A stretch of DNA of 64,000 bases, taken from positions 36,572,901 to 36,636,900 of the forward strand of contig JAQMRL010000004.1 in NCBI GenBank assembly GCA_035578175.1, given 5' to 3'. Source of the stretch: Catonia carolina. Lineage: Eukaryota; Arthropoda; Insecta; Hemiptera; Achilidae. Shown piece by piece: positions 35,771 to 48,444 of this stretch. The first letter of the stretch is position 1; each line of letters starts with the position of its first letter. The position numbers and the translations under genes are program-made. The notes under the pieces were generated by a model. The model had not been told where the DNA came from. It made no database searches and was given only the letters and a program-made list of their open reading frames with translations.

Positions 35771-36555
35771 TGTGACACTTATTGCTAAGGTCCGTTTCGG
35801 GATCTAGGTTATTAAATAATTAATAGACTAAAGTTTACAATTACAGATGTTTATTTCACTAAAAGATTACAAAATAAATGATTAAACTAATTATAAATAA
35901 GAAATACAATAAATGATTAAATAATTCACTTAAAATAAAGAACAAACAATAAATAACTTAATAACTTACTTAGCCTACTTACAATCGCTTTTATAGATTA
36001 TACTAACATACAACACAAGCTGAATTCACAGAACTACACATTAACTTTACCCAATACACACACAACAAAGAGACGGTATAACAATCTTGAATCACTACAA
36101 TACTCGGATGTGTAACCTGTAAATACACACCCCATTAATCTCTCGGCAAAGATCACACGAATACTGACTGGACCGCCGCCCGGGGGCCTCCTTTTATTAT
36201 CATTCACAAAGATCGTTCCAGAACAAAGTAGAGAAATCTACTCAAGTACAAAAATAACTCTTTATTAATGAATCCTAGAAAAATCCCTTTGTTAACAAGT
36301 CAACTATTGTAAATAGAAACGTAAACAACCTCATAAACAACTTCATAAAAATAGCTGTACACAATAGTATACCTGAACTTTATGATAGTTATTTCAACCC
36401 TTATGAATGAATAGACACTTTTATGGTTACAACTGTCATTTACAAAACTGATCTTATTGTGTAGATTATTGTTAATTTATTATTTCTTAACTATGTTTAT
36501 GAATGAAATTCTGGAAGATTCGTGAGCGATCCCGTCTTTTCTCGATCTTGTTACA
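35771..36555 (-). mobile_element. Solo LTR, copy B
   Basis: 785 bp, the same site and same ends as copy A. The right flank atat is intact here. A few differences from copy A are visible (aacctcat against aacctaat at about 36329, one A/C change at about 36442). Confidence 0.75.
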
Positions 36556-37069
36556 ATATATTCACTGCAAGGTCTAACTGTATAATCATCTTCTGTCATT
36601 GTAAGAATCTCTAAAAGTGTTTATTTCATTAGTACCTCTTATTTTCTTAATATGTTTTAGTCGAAAATTTGCTTCTCTCGCTAAGAAAACAGAACGATTA
36701 TTGTAGCCGTGGAAGTAGCAGTTAAAATTTAAAAAAATATTTCACAGTTTAACTGCATCTTGTAGGCAATACTAAATTTTCGCATCGCAAAATAAAATAA
36801 TGACACAAGCAGCGAATAAACGCGGAGAAATGTCAAAAATATTGCCTAGAAATTTTTCATATCGTTAACCGTTTTTAGTGGGACCGATTGTCGTTAAAAG
36901 GGCACAGGTTCTATTTTGCTCTTACTTGGTATTGTTTTAGTATATTCTAAATTTCAGTTTGGTTATTCCGGCGATTCTACTAACGATTAGTTGACAAAAA
37001 AAACTTCAGAGACGTCCTTATTAGAATAAACTTTAATATAAAATGAAAAAATCACAATGTGTTACGTTA

Positions 37070-38745
37070 TAATCTATTTGAAATCAACGTGCGGGTGAAG
37101 GTCATGCCACTTCCTCACCTCGCCTACCCCACCAGTCGTCTGAATGATGCAGCGCGGAGTATGTGTGTGCACTTGTGCCTACGCCTTCATCAGGTTACAT
37201 TATTTCACTTCGTGAAGTACCGTACGCTTAAAACATCTGACGAGACCAACACATAAATGTGTTATTTAAATCAACTTAAACTTAACCTCATTCGAGAAGT
37301 TTAATTACAAACAAAAGGAAAACTGCAATAGAAAAAATCTAAATCCAGTTTTTCTTTTGTTTGTAATTAAAAAAACTTCTCAAATGAGTTTAATTTTCAT
37401 AGACGTTATTTATATTATTTTTTAGAATAAAATTCTCTACAATTTGCATTAAAATGTTTCGTGTTTTTATTCGTAATTTAACAGAGTTATTTTACGCTAA
37501 ACTTAAAAAGTATTTTCTAAGCCTTTTCTTTAATGTATTTACGTAGTTTTCTTAAAAACTAAAAGCGATACAGTTCTGGGACTCATTTTTTTAAGTTTCC
37601 CAGGTTAAATAAAAACCATAAGAAACCACTAAAAATTTTCCTAAATTTACCTTTTCAAAATTTCAGTATTGCTTTATTTCACTCTTTGCCCAGGAATCAA
37701 GGCAAAATCTTTCGCCAGGCATAACTCGCCAACGAAGCATTTCCGGACGTATATTTAGACAAACATTTTGTTACATGTAATAACAATAGTATATACGTGA
37801 TGTAATGTGTATTATATTATTGTTATAATTGTTATTCATATTGTTTTATGGTTATTATAAATATTATATGTACGCACTATTACAACGTAATATGGAATAA
37901 TAGAAAAGTCACTGAAATAGAAACACGGTCATTATACTATGCGTCAGCAATGACTCTGTGATATTTTATGACTTTATGAAGCTTACATGTATTGTTTTAA
38001 GTAAACAAACATGTTACAGCACCTTTGTCACCACACACAGGCCTATTTATTTGATTTTTAATACTCTTTCGACCAGTTCAGATTAAAGTTTTGTATCATA
38101 CAGATGTGCAGTTTCTTTGGCGGGCTTGTGTATTTTAGTTAATTCAATTGTTTAAGCGTGAAAGTTGAGATGGCTGCAAACAGTCCTAATCTTCGCAGAC
38201 AATCCAAACAAATAAATAATTTATAGGGTATATAATTATTTAAAAGAACTTGTGTGAAATTAATTCTTTGCGAACGGTGCTCAAGTTTACATAAAAGGTA
38301 ATTAACAGTTTATTTCTCAGTCGTATACAAATTTGTAACAATCCAGTTTCTGTATGCATGCTTTAAAACATAAAAGATAAATAATCATCTTTTTCGTTTA
38401 GGTAAAAAAGGTTGGCGATGTTTTTATTAAGGTGCAGTTTGTATAAAGAAATATTAGGATAGAACTATTCCAACGATCCGAAAGTTAAGCACAAAAATTG
38501 AAAAAAAAATATATTGTGTAGAATAAAAGGGTTTCACATATCATAGTAGGCCTAATGTCTTATGTGTATCAGAGTAACCATTAAATTTCTTGTCGTTAAA
38601 AGGCAAAACTTTAGTCCGTAAAGAGAAAAGAAGTAGTTTAATTCAGTAATGTAGAAGTAGTGTAAGGGGTATGAGGAGAAATCTTGCGGAAGGGAAGGGG
38701 AATAAGCGCGTGACCTTCACCCGCACGAAGAAATCAAATGGACTT
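37070..38745. mobile_element. TIR element without transposase, copy B
   Basis: 1,676 bp, the same TA site as copy A and nearly the same sequence. It was copied with the array segment and is not a separate insertion. Confidence 0.75.
37287..37388. repeat. Long hairpin inside the TIR element, copy B
   Basis: Same hairpin as in copy A, with no change seen in either arm. Confidence 0.85.
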
Positions 38746-39143
38746 TAGTATAGTAGTGTTTGCATGGTATCCGACAAAATAATGTCTTAAATTTAAGCAA
38801 GCTTATATGTGACAACGCAAGCTATTGTTGTCCTTCCTTTTTATGACTTTTTTTATTTCATATTGTGAAAAGCAGTATAAATATACTGCTGTTTCATACA
38901 ATAAACCATAATCATTCCGTACTCGGAAGAACCTTAATAAGTTTAAAAATGTTTTTGTTAGGCGTCTTAATTCTAGAAGGTATAACATTTCAGTAGACGT
39001 TAATTGTTTAATATTCGGCCGTATCGTTAACTGGGCAGTGACAAGGGGCGGATTTATGTAAAAATCTAAGTCGACGTCACGCGCAGGAACAGTACCGGGC
39101 CAATCAGAAAGGTCGATACTGATAAATGACGTAATACTGATTG

Positions 39144-41455
39144 AGACGTTTTCATTTGTTGATATCGGATGACGTAGTGAACTATTATGAGCCCTCTGAT
39201 TGGACAATATTAACCAATCAAAATGACGCCTAAGAAGACATCTGATTGGTTAAGTTTGAAGATTTTTCATTGGTTGAGAATACTAGTTTCTGATTGGTCC
39301 AATATTATATCTTTTATTGACGTCACACGGACTACACCGTCATTGTGGGCCGCCTTACTCGCAAGACCTAAATAATTATATTTTCAACTGTAGATCAGTT
39401 CTATTAGATTTCAATTATATATTTTCAGATATGTTATAAACACAAATGGTGCTGAATAAAAAAACATTCGTTAACTAACGCTTTATAATGATTATTTCTT
39501 TGTTGATTTAGGATCCGATAATTAACTCAAAATATATAATTAAAATGTACACGTTCTGCGCCACCAGTGTAAAATTCCAATTAACAATTCATTCCTCCTT
39601 AAAAAACATTAGAAAATTAGTTGTGCATGGCTCTCTGTTTATTATTGCTTTAGTTAAAATTCAAACACAAAAATTATAATAACTCTCTGAAATAAGACCG
39701 TACGTATTGATAGACTACGCCTCTATTATTTAAGGAAGATGTTGGTTTGAACATTAAATTGAATAAACTATTATCAAATTATATTTTTTGTGGGATTAAT
39801 AAGATTAAATTTTAACATTCCTTCATAACATTGATCACATCCTTTATTTCAAATCCAATCTATCAAGTAACTTGTTGTTGTTTAGGTCAACAGCCAAAAG
39901 GCGGGTTTGAACCTCCAAAGGTTTTACTAAGTAAAACGAGGAATGAGGTGATTAACAATTGCCTTCCTCACTGAGTGGAAAAGCATGCTTATCATCATGC
40001 CAGGCCCTCTGAAAAGCACATATTTTCCACTCTGTAAATGACACCTTCACTTCATTCACCACAGGGACTGGCTGTACAATGAAATTCATTACTTTCAGAA
40101 AAGATAACTCTGATTAGTGCCTTTACACCTCTACCTCTTCTGTTCTTCAATGATCCAGTCATTTAATTGACTGACCATGTGATAAAAAACAGAACTATTT
40201 ATTTTTGCCCTGCAACAAACAGATTGAGTGTAAATAATTTGACACTCCACCTGTCTGTTATGGGCAACAAGTAACTTAAAATTAGCTAAATAATGAGATG
40301 TTAAATACTTGGCACAATTAATTTCGGTTTTTAGATCATTAGGCTAGATGTTAGTTCAAACATTTACAGGTTATCTGAAATACAAACTAAATATTTAATT
40401 CGGTTATTTTTTTTATTGTTTATAACCGTATCACTCAGTAGAAGCGTGTTTTCATGAGCGTAGCAGGGCTTCTAAAAAAAATTTTAGTTCGCACGTTTCA
40501 AACGGCGCCGTTAATATATTCACTGCAAGGTCTAACTGCATAATCACCAACTGTCATTGTAACAATCTCTAAAAGTGTTTATTTCATTAGTACCTCTTAT
40601 TTTCTTAATAATATTTTAGTCGAAAATTTGCTTCTCTCGCTAAGAAAACAGAACGATTATTGTAGCAGTGGAAGTAGCAGTTAAAATTTAAAAAATATTT
40701 CACAGTTTAACTGCCTCTTGTAGGCAATACTAAATTTTCGCATCACAAAATAAAAAAATGACACAAGCAGCGAATAAACGCGGAGAAATGTCAAAAATTT
40801 TGCCCAGAAATTTTTTATATTGTTACCCGTGTTTAGTGTGACTGATTGTCGTCATAAGGGCACAATTTGTATTTTGCTCTTACTTGGTATTGATAAAGTA
40901 TATTCTAAATTTCGGTTTTATAATGCCGGCGATTCTACTTACGATTTTTTGACGAAAAACTTCAGTGACGTCCTTGTTAGAATTCACAAACTTTAATATA
41001 CTTTATATATTGTTTTAACTTTAATATACAGTGACAAAATCACAATTTTGTTACGTTCGTATCGTAGTGTCTTCATGGTAGCCGACAAAATAATGTCTTA
41101 AATTTCAACAAGCTTGTATGTGACAACGCAATCTATTCTTTTGCTTCCTTTTTATGACTTTTTTATTTCATAGAGTGAAAAGCAGGAGTGAATATACTGT
41201 TGTTACATACAATAATACCATAATCATTGCGTACTCGGAAGAACCCTAAAAAAATTTAACATGTTTTTGGTAGGTGTTTTACATCTGGAACGTATTGCAT
41301 TTCAGTAGACGTTATTCTCTATTATTCGGCCGTATCATTAACTGGGCGGTGGCTATGGGCGGATCTTATGTAAAAATGTAAGGCGACGTCACGCGCAGGA
41401 AAAGTACCGGTTCAATCAGGAAGCTCGACACTGACAAATTACGTAATACTGAATG
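39144..41455 (+). repeat. Unit U17, subfamily A with SINE
   Basis: 2,312 bp. Near 39154 an ATTGG of the core has mutated to ATTTG. The second half (doubled aactttaatatac at about 40987-41028, gattttttgacg) matches U5 and U23. Confidence 0.9.
39874..40267 (-). mobile_element. SINE-like element, copy 5 (U17)
   Basis: 394 bp with target copies at 39864-39873 and 40268-40277. It shares the change attttt(t/g)ccctgc with copy 7. Confidence 0.75.
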
Positions 41456-43329
41456 AGACGACTTCATTGGTTCATATCGGATGACGTAGTGAACTATAAT
41501 GAGCTCTCTGATTGGACAATAATAACTAATCAAAATGACGCCTAAAAAGACATCTGATTGGTTAGTTTTGGAGATTTTTCATTGGTTGAGAATACTAGTT
41601 TCTGATTGGTTCTATATTATATCTGCCATTGACGTCATACGGGCGTTGTCGACATTGTAGGCCGCCTGAACCGCAAGACCTAAATAATAATTTTTTTCTA
41701 CTGTACATCAAATCTATTACATTTTAGTAGTATATTTTCGGATATGTTAAAGACACAAATAGTGCGAAAGAAATAAAATTTCGTTAAGTAACGCTCTCTA
41801 ATGATTATTTCTTTGTTGATTTAGGAACTGATAGTTAACTCAAAACGTATAATAAAAATATACACGTTCTGCGCCAATAGTGTAAAACTCTAATCAGCAA
41901 TTAATTCCTAGTTAAAATAACGTTAGAAAATTAGTTGTGCATTGCTCTCTGTTTTTTATTGCTATAGTCAAAATTCAAGCGCAAAAATTTAAATAATTCT
42001 TAGAAATAAAACCGTGCGTATTGATGTACTACGCCTATGTTATTTAAGGAAGATGTTGGTTTGAACATTAAATTTAATAAACTATTATCAGATTATATTT
42101 TTTGTACGATTAGTAAGATTAAATTAGAACGTTCTTTCATAACGAATTTGATAACATCCTTTCTTACAAATCTGATTTTTAAAGTTACTTAAAATTAGGT
42201 AAATAATGAGATGTTAAATACTCGGCACAATTATTTTGAGTTTTTTGAACATTAGGGTAGAAATTAGTTCAAATATTTACAAGTTATCTGAAATAAACTG
42301 AAAAGTTAATTTGGTTACTTTCCTTGTTTTGTAACCGTATGTTTCAGTAGAAAAGTCATTTGATGAGCAAAGCAGGTCTTCTAAAAAATTTTCAGTTCGC
42401 ACCTTGCAAATGCGCCGTTAATATATTCACACTGCAAGGTCTAACTGTATAATAATCTACTGTCATATGAACAAGGTCTAAAAGTGTTTATTTCACCAGT
42501 ACTTCTTATTTTGTTATAATTTTTTAGTCGAAAATTGCTTCATTCGTGAAGAAAACAGAACTATTATTTTAGCCGTGGAAGTAGCAGTTGAAATTTAAAA
42601 AATATTTCACAGTTTAACTGCCTCTTGTAGGCAATACTTAATTTTCGCATCGCAAAAAAAAATAATGACACAAGCAGCGAATAAATGCGGAGAAATGTCA
42701 AAAATATTGCCTAGAAATTTTTCATATCGTTAACCGTTTTTAGTGTGACTGATTGTCGTTAAAAGGGCACAATTTGTATTTTGCTCTTACTAGGTATTGT
42801 TCATGAATATTCTAAATTTCAGTTTGGTAATGCCGGCGATTCTACTGACGGTTAGTTGACAAAAAAACTTCAGAGACGTCCTTATTAGAATAAACTTTAA
42901 TATACAATGAAAAGATCACAATGTGTTACGGTTGTATAGTAATTTTTGCATGGCAGCCGACAAAATAATGTCTTAAATTAAAGCAAGCTTGTATGTGACA
43001 ACGCAATGTATTCTTGTGCATAGTTTTTATGACTTTTTTAATTTCATACTGTAAAAAGCAGTATAAATATACTGCTGTTTCATACAATAAACCATAATCA
43101 TTCCGTACTCGGAAGAACCTTAACAAGTTTTAAAATGTTTTTGGTAGGCGTTTTAAATCTGGAAAGTATAGCATTTCAGTAGACGTTAATTGTTTAATAT
43201 TCGGCCGTACCGTTAACTGGGCGGTGACAATGGGCGGATTGATGTAAAAATGTAAGTCGACGTCACGCGCAGGAACAGTACCGGACCAATCAGGAAGCTC
43301 GGTACTGACAAATGACGTAATACTGATTG
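41456..43329 (+). repeat. Unit U18, subfamily B
   Basis: Full-length B unit of 1,874 bp without insertions, close to U6 and U24. Confidence 0.9.
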
Positions 43330-45029
43330 AGACGTTTTCATTGGTTGATATCGGATGGCTATAATGAGCCCTCTGATTGGACAATATTAACCAATCAAAA
43401 TGACGCCTAAGAAGACATCTGATTGGTTAGGTTTGAAGATTTTTCATAGGTTGAGAATACTAGTTTCTGATTGGTCCAATATTATATCTTTTATTGACGT
43501 CACACGGACGTCACCGTCATCGTAGGCCGCCTCACTAGCAAGACCTAAATAATTATATTTTCAACTGTAGATCAGTTCTATTAGATTTCAATTATATGTT
43601 TTCAGATATGTTATAGACACAAATGGTGCTGAATAAAAAAACATTCGTTAACTAACGCTTTATAATGATTATTTCTTTGTTGATTTAGGATCCGATAATT
43701 AACTCAAAATATATAATTAAAATGTACACGTTCTGCGCCACCAGTGTAAAATTCCCATTAACAATTCATTCCTCCTTAAAAAACATTAGAAAATTAGTTG
43801 TGCATGGCTCTCTGTTTATTATTGCTTTAGTTAAAATTCAAACACAAAAATTATAATAACTCTCTGAAATAAGACTGTACGTATTGATAGACTACGCCTA
43901 TGTTATTTAAGGAAGATGTTGGTTTGAACATTAAATTTAATAAACTATTAACAAATTATATTTTTTGTACGATTAATAACATTAAATTTTTATATTCTTT
44001 CATAACATTGATAACATCCTTTCTTTCAAATCCAATCTATCAAGTAATATGTTGTTGTTGTTTAGGTCAACAGCCAAAAGGCGGGTTTGAACCTCCAAAG
44101 GTTTTACTAAGTAAAACGAGGAGTGAGGTTGTTTACAATTGTCTTCCACACTGAGTGGAAAAGTATGCTTATCAGCAGGCCGGGCCCTCTGAAAAGCACA
44201 TATTTTCCACTCTGTAAATGACACCTTCACTTCATTCACCATAGGGTCTGGCTGTACAATGAAATTCATTACTTTCAGAGAAGATAACTCTGATTAGTGC
44301 CTTTACACCTCTACCTCTTCTGTTCTTCAATGATCCAGTCATTTAATTGACTGACCATGTGATAAGAAACAGAACTATTTATTTTAGCCCTGCAACAAAC
44401 AGATTGAGTGTAAATAATTTGACATTCTACCTGTCTGTTATGGGCAACAAGTAACTTAAAATTAGGCAAATAATAAGATGTTAAATACTTGGCACAATTA
44501 ATTTCGGTTTTTAGATCATTAGGCTAGATGTTAGTTCAAACATTTACAGGTTATCTGAAATACAAACTAAATATTTAATTCGGTTATTTTTTTTATTGTT
44601 TATAACCGTATCACTCAGTAGAAGCGTGTTTTCATGAGCCTAGCAGGGCTTCTAAAAAAGGTTTCAGTTCGCACGTTTCAAACGGCGCCGTTAATATATT
44701 CACTGCAAGGTCTAACTGCATAATCATCAACTGTCATTGTAACAATCTCTAAAAGTGTTTATTTCATTAGTACCTCTTATTTTCTTAATAATGTTTTAGT
44801 CGAAAATTTGCTTCTCTCGCTAAGAAAACAGAACGATTATTGTAGCCGTGGAAGTAGCAGTTAAAATTTAAGAAATATTTCACAGTTTAACTGCCTCTTG
44901 TAGGCAATACTAAATTTTCGCATCGCAAAATAAAATAATGACACAAGCAGCGAATAACGACGTCTCGCGCAGGAACAGTACCGGACCAATCAGAAAGCTT
45001 GATACTAACAATGGACGTAATACTGATTA
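43330..45029 (+). repeat. Unit U19, subfamily A with SINE and 3' deletion
   Basis: 1,700 bp. The last part is shortened by about 580 bp: agcgaataacg is joined to acgtctcgcgc at about 44959, where the missing sequence ran from the aataacggcgg region to agtcgacgtctcg. The deletion removes both GGGCGG boxes of the next core. Confidence 0.85.
44051..44447 (-). mobile_element. SINE-like element, copy 6 (U19)
   Basis: 397 bp. The left target copy is caagtaatat, as in U7, and the right copy at 44448-44457 is intact. It has private changes at gtcttccacac. Confidence 0.75.
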
Positions 45030-45520
45030 AGACGTTTTCATTGGTTGATATCGGGTGACGGAGTGAACTATTATGAGCCCTCTGATTGGACAATATTAAC
45101 CAATCAAAAGAAGAACCCTAAAAAAAAGAAGAACCCTAACAAAATTTAACATGTTTTTGGTAGGTGTTTTAATTCTGGAACGTATTGCATTTCAGTAGAC
45201 GTTATTCTCTATTATTCGGCCGTATCATTAACTGGGCGGTGGCAATGGGCGAATCTTATGTAAAAATGTAAGGCGACGTCACGCGCACGAACAGTACCGG
45301 ATCAATCAGGAAGCTCGACACTGACAAATGACTGAATGAGACGACTTCATTGGTTCATATCGGATGACGTAGTGAACTATAATGTTCTCTCTGATTGGAC
45401 AATAATAACTAATCAAAATAACGCCTAAGAAGACTTCTGATTGGTTAGTTTTGGAGATTTTTCAGTGGTTGAGAATACTACACTCTGATTGGTCCTATAT
45501 TATACCTGCCTTTGACGTCA
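44959..45520. promoter_or_regulatory. Double promoter-like core lacking its first GC boxes (U20/U21)
   Basis: It starts at gacgtctcgcgc because the U19 deletion removed the upstream GGGCGG pair. CCAAT and TGACGT motifs follow as in the other double cores, ending in TGACGTCA at 45513-45520. This is a natural variant for comparing activity. Confidence 0.45.
45030..45338 (+). repeat. Unit U20, truncated 309 bp unit
   Basis: Same core-to-core junction as U4, U11 and U28. Confidence 0.9.
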
Positions 45521-46221
45521 CACGCGCGTTGTCGTCATTGTAGGCCGCCTTACTCGCAAGACTTAAATAATAATTTCTTTCTACTGTACATCAAATCTAT
45601 TACATTTTAGTTGTATATTTTCGGATATGTTAAAGACACAAATAGTGCGAAAGAAATAAAATTTCGTTAAGTAACGCTCTCTAATGATTATTTCTTTGTT
45701 GATTTAGGAACTGATAGTTAACTCAAAACGTATAATAAAAATATACACGTTCTGCGCCAATAGTGTAAAACTCTAATCAGCAATTAATTCCTAGTTTAAA
45801 TAAGGTTAGAAAATTAGTTGTGCAGTGCTCTCTGTTTATTAGTACTATAGTAAAAATTCAAGCACAAAAATTACAATAATTCTTAGAAATAAAACCGTGC
45901 GTTTTGATGTACTACGCCTATGTTATTTGAGGTAGATGTTGGTTTGAACATTAAATTTAATAAACTATTATCAGATTATATTTTTTGTGCGATTAATAAT
46001 AATAATAATAATAGCCTTTCTTTATTAGTCTCCTTTAAAATTACATACTTTACATTGAGTAGATACATTACACATAAGACAATAACTATGTAATAATTAA
46101 TTATATTAAAAAAAAACAAATAAATTTATAAATTTTTAAACTTTAATGTTCAAATAAAATCATAATTTCTTTTTTTTTAATATATATATATATATATATA
46201 TAAGTATTTAGGAAACTAGGC

Positions 46222-46680
46222 CTATTTTTGGGCAAAGGCCTCTCCCAATGTTTTCCAACGGGATTTGTCTCTTGTTGTAATTTGCCAATGTGCACCGGCA
46301 TGTTTTTTGACCAATTCGTCGTCCCACCTCAAACACTGTCTACCTCTACGCCTGATATTTTCAATCGGTTGCCATTCTGTAACTCGTTTTGTCCATCTGT
46401 CGTCATTTAGCCGTAACACATTTCCAGCCCAATTCCATTTCAGTCGCTTTGCCACTTCGACAACATTTTGAAGTTGTGTTCTCCTCCTTAGTTCTGTGTT
46501 TTTGATCTTGTCTCGGAAGGAAACCCCTAACATGCTCCAATCCATGGCTCTTTGAGTGACCCTCAATCTGTATACGTCCTTCTTTGACAAAGTCCATGTC
46601 TGTGCGCCGTAGGTCATGCAAGCAAGCACACAACAATTAAAAGCTAAGGTCTTTAATCTTTGAGACATTTTGCTTTTAAA
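46222..46680 (-). pseudogene. LINE ORF2 C-terminal remnant, copy 2
   Basis: Encodes the last part of ORF2 from IFKSKMSQRLKTLAF to GEAFAQK. The last residues read AFAQK here and in copy 3 but AVAQK in copy 1, grouping copies 2 and 3. The minus frame continues a few codons into mariner sequence past 46680, an accidental fusion. Confidence 0.85.
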
Positions 46681-47145
46681 TATGTGGGGTTTAGAAAACC
46701 CTCGCGTCACGCTGCAATGTCACGCTGCACGAGAAACAATGTTGTTGCTCCGTGAACGGTTCCAGGATCGCATCATTTCCCGTAATTCCGACCATCAATA
46801 GCCACCAAGGTCGTGTGACTTGACGCCTTGTGGCTTTCATCTTTGGGGTCATCTGAAGTCATTGGTGTATGCCAATATACCCCGAAACATCAATGACTTG
46901 AAGGAGGAAATTCGACGGGTTATCGGGCAAATGGAAGTCGAAACTTGTCGTGCAGTAGTATCCAATTTCATGGACAGAGTTGATGCGTGCCAGCGCAGTA
47001 GAGGAGGACACATGCATGGCATCATTTTTCATACATGAAATCGGAAGGTAAGATGAACTTGTTGATGTATTTATTTTCAATTTTTCAATAAAATAAATCT
47101 CTTAATTTGATATATCAAAACCGGCGCTCTTTTTGAATCACCCCA
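46681..47145 (+). mobile_element. Mariner-type transposon, right part only
   Basis: It begins at tatgtggggtttag and ends at the right terminal repeat, followed by TA. The left repeat and helix-turn-helix are lost with the 4.1 kb deletion. Confidence 0.85.
46682..47038 (+). pseudogene. Mariner-type transposase C-terminal remnant
   Basis: Reads WGLENPRVTLQ to FHT. It has the same internal deletion and the same TAG stop (46798) as copy 1, but keeps the Trp codon (tgg) in FHLWGHL where copy 1 has TGA. The TAG is therefore older than the segment duplication, and the TGA probably arose later in copy 1. It reads QRSRGG where copy 1 reads MGSRGG. Confidence 0.8.
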
Positions 47146-47688
47146 TATATATCCAGTTTATTGATGTTCGACTAATATTGCTTATTGAGTAGATCGAGTA
47201 AACCCAGTTTTAATTATTATTTAGTTTATAATGATATTATGTTAATGCGGTAAGATAAATTGTCGTAGATATTTTATATCCGCTATTTCTAAACGACTGA
47301 TAAGCAACGACAGCCGGCCGGTCAATTAGTGACCTTTACCTTGAGTCTCCTTCCAAACTCTATTAATACTATTGTATGACAATATAAAGCTGGCATTAAC
47401 TAGTATTTTAAATTATTTTACCTTAGTTTTTAACAAATATCTCACCCAAACCTCCATATAGTTTACAAGATTCTTGACGTATATTTTAAGAACGATCACT
47501 TATATAACATACTATTTTACAATTGACATAACTTTTAATTAAACCACTCAATCATAAAGTAAGCCACTAAATCATAAAGTATATAGTTAAAGTATATATA
47601 TATTTATATATATATATATATAAAGTATATCATAAACTAAGCCACTAAATCATAAAGTTCCACTCAATCATAAAGTAAACCACTCAAT
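47146..47688 (-). other. LINE 5' region with tandem repeats, copy 2
   Basis: Matches 23296-23826 of copy 1, including the ccactcaatcataaag repeats. The (TA)n run at about 47594-47622 is longer and interrupted by ttt. Confidence 0.6.
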
Positions 47689-48168
47689 TTACACAAAGAA
47701 GTACGATATCTAGGATTAAATTTTGATAAAAGGTTAACGTGGAACACCCATATAAAGATAAAACGATTACTTTTAAATTCACGAGTCAAACAACTATATC
47801 GGCTACTTAATCGAAAATCACATGTTACTTTAAAAACAAAGGTCAAAATTTATAAAAGTCTTCTGATGCCATTGTGGACCTATGGCGTTCAGATATACGG
47901 AAGTGCCAGCTCGACAACATTAAAGAAAGTACAAGTATGTCAGTCCAAACTGCTTCGCATGATCACCAATGCTCCGTACTACGTGTCAAATTCAACACTT
48001 CATACTGACCTACAAATACCTTACGTTACCGAAACAGTGAAAAGGTTGTACGCGAGGTTTCATTCAAAATTGAACGGCCACCGTAACCCGCTTGTAAGGG
48101 GAATTCTGATCAAACCTCGGCTCGCCAGACGACTAAAAAAAAGATGGAGCAGAGACCTGCTGAGATGA
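47689..48168 (+). pseudogene. Jockey-like ORF2 C-terminal fragment, copy 2
   Basis: Open from the truncated edge to TGA, with KLLRMITNAPYYVSNSTLH and LMPLWTYGVQIYG intact. Almost no change from copy 1 points to a recent segment duplication. Confidence 0.8.
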
Positions 48169-48444
48169 CACCATTCCACTACTTTCCACCATTTCACCAC
48201 TCTGTGCTACTGTTATCCCCATCATTTATCATCAAATTTCTTAGTTTTAATATTTGTTAATTTGTTATGTCTATTTGCTATGTTTGTGACTATTTGTATG
48301 TTTTTTATTTTTTGAACCCAAAATGAATGTCAATGGACATGTAATATTATCCTACAATCACTGTGATTTATATTACTCTGTGCTGAAATTTGGTCGTTGT
48401 ATTGTTATTGTACAGTTCCAAATAAATAAAATAATATAAAAAAA
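47689..48444 (+). mobile_element. Jockey-like LINE, 5'-truncated, copy 2
   Basis: 756 bp with target copies at 47677-47688 and 48445-48456 (last base changed). It carries the ORF2 C-terminal fragment (47689-48168, TGA at the end), which reads the same as copy 1 apart from a few substitutions such as ILIKPRLARRLKKR. Confidence 0.85.

Larger units (their letters stand above)
34799..39143 (+). repeat. Unit U16, subfamily A with LTR and TIR element
   Basis: 4,345 bp. It is the tandem copy of U14 at an offset of about 6,627 bp, with only scattered substitutions in the stretches compared. Confidence 0.9.
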
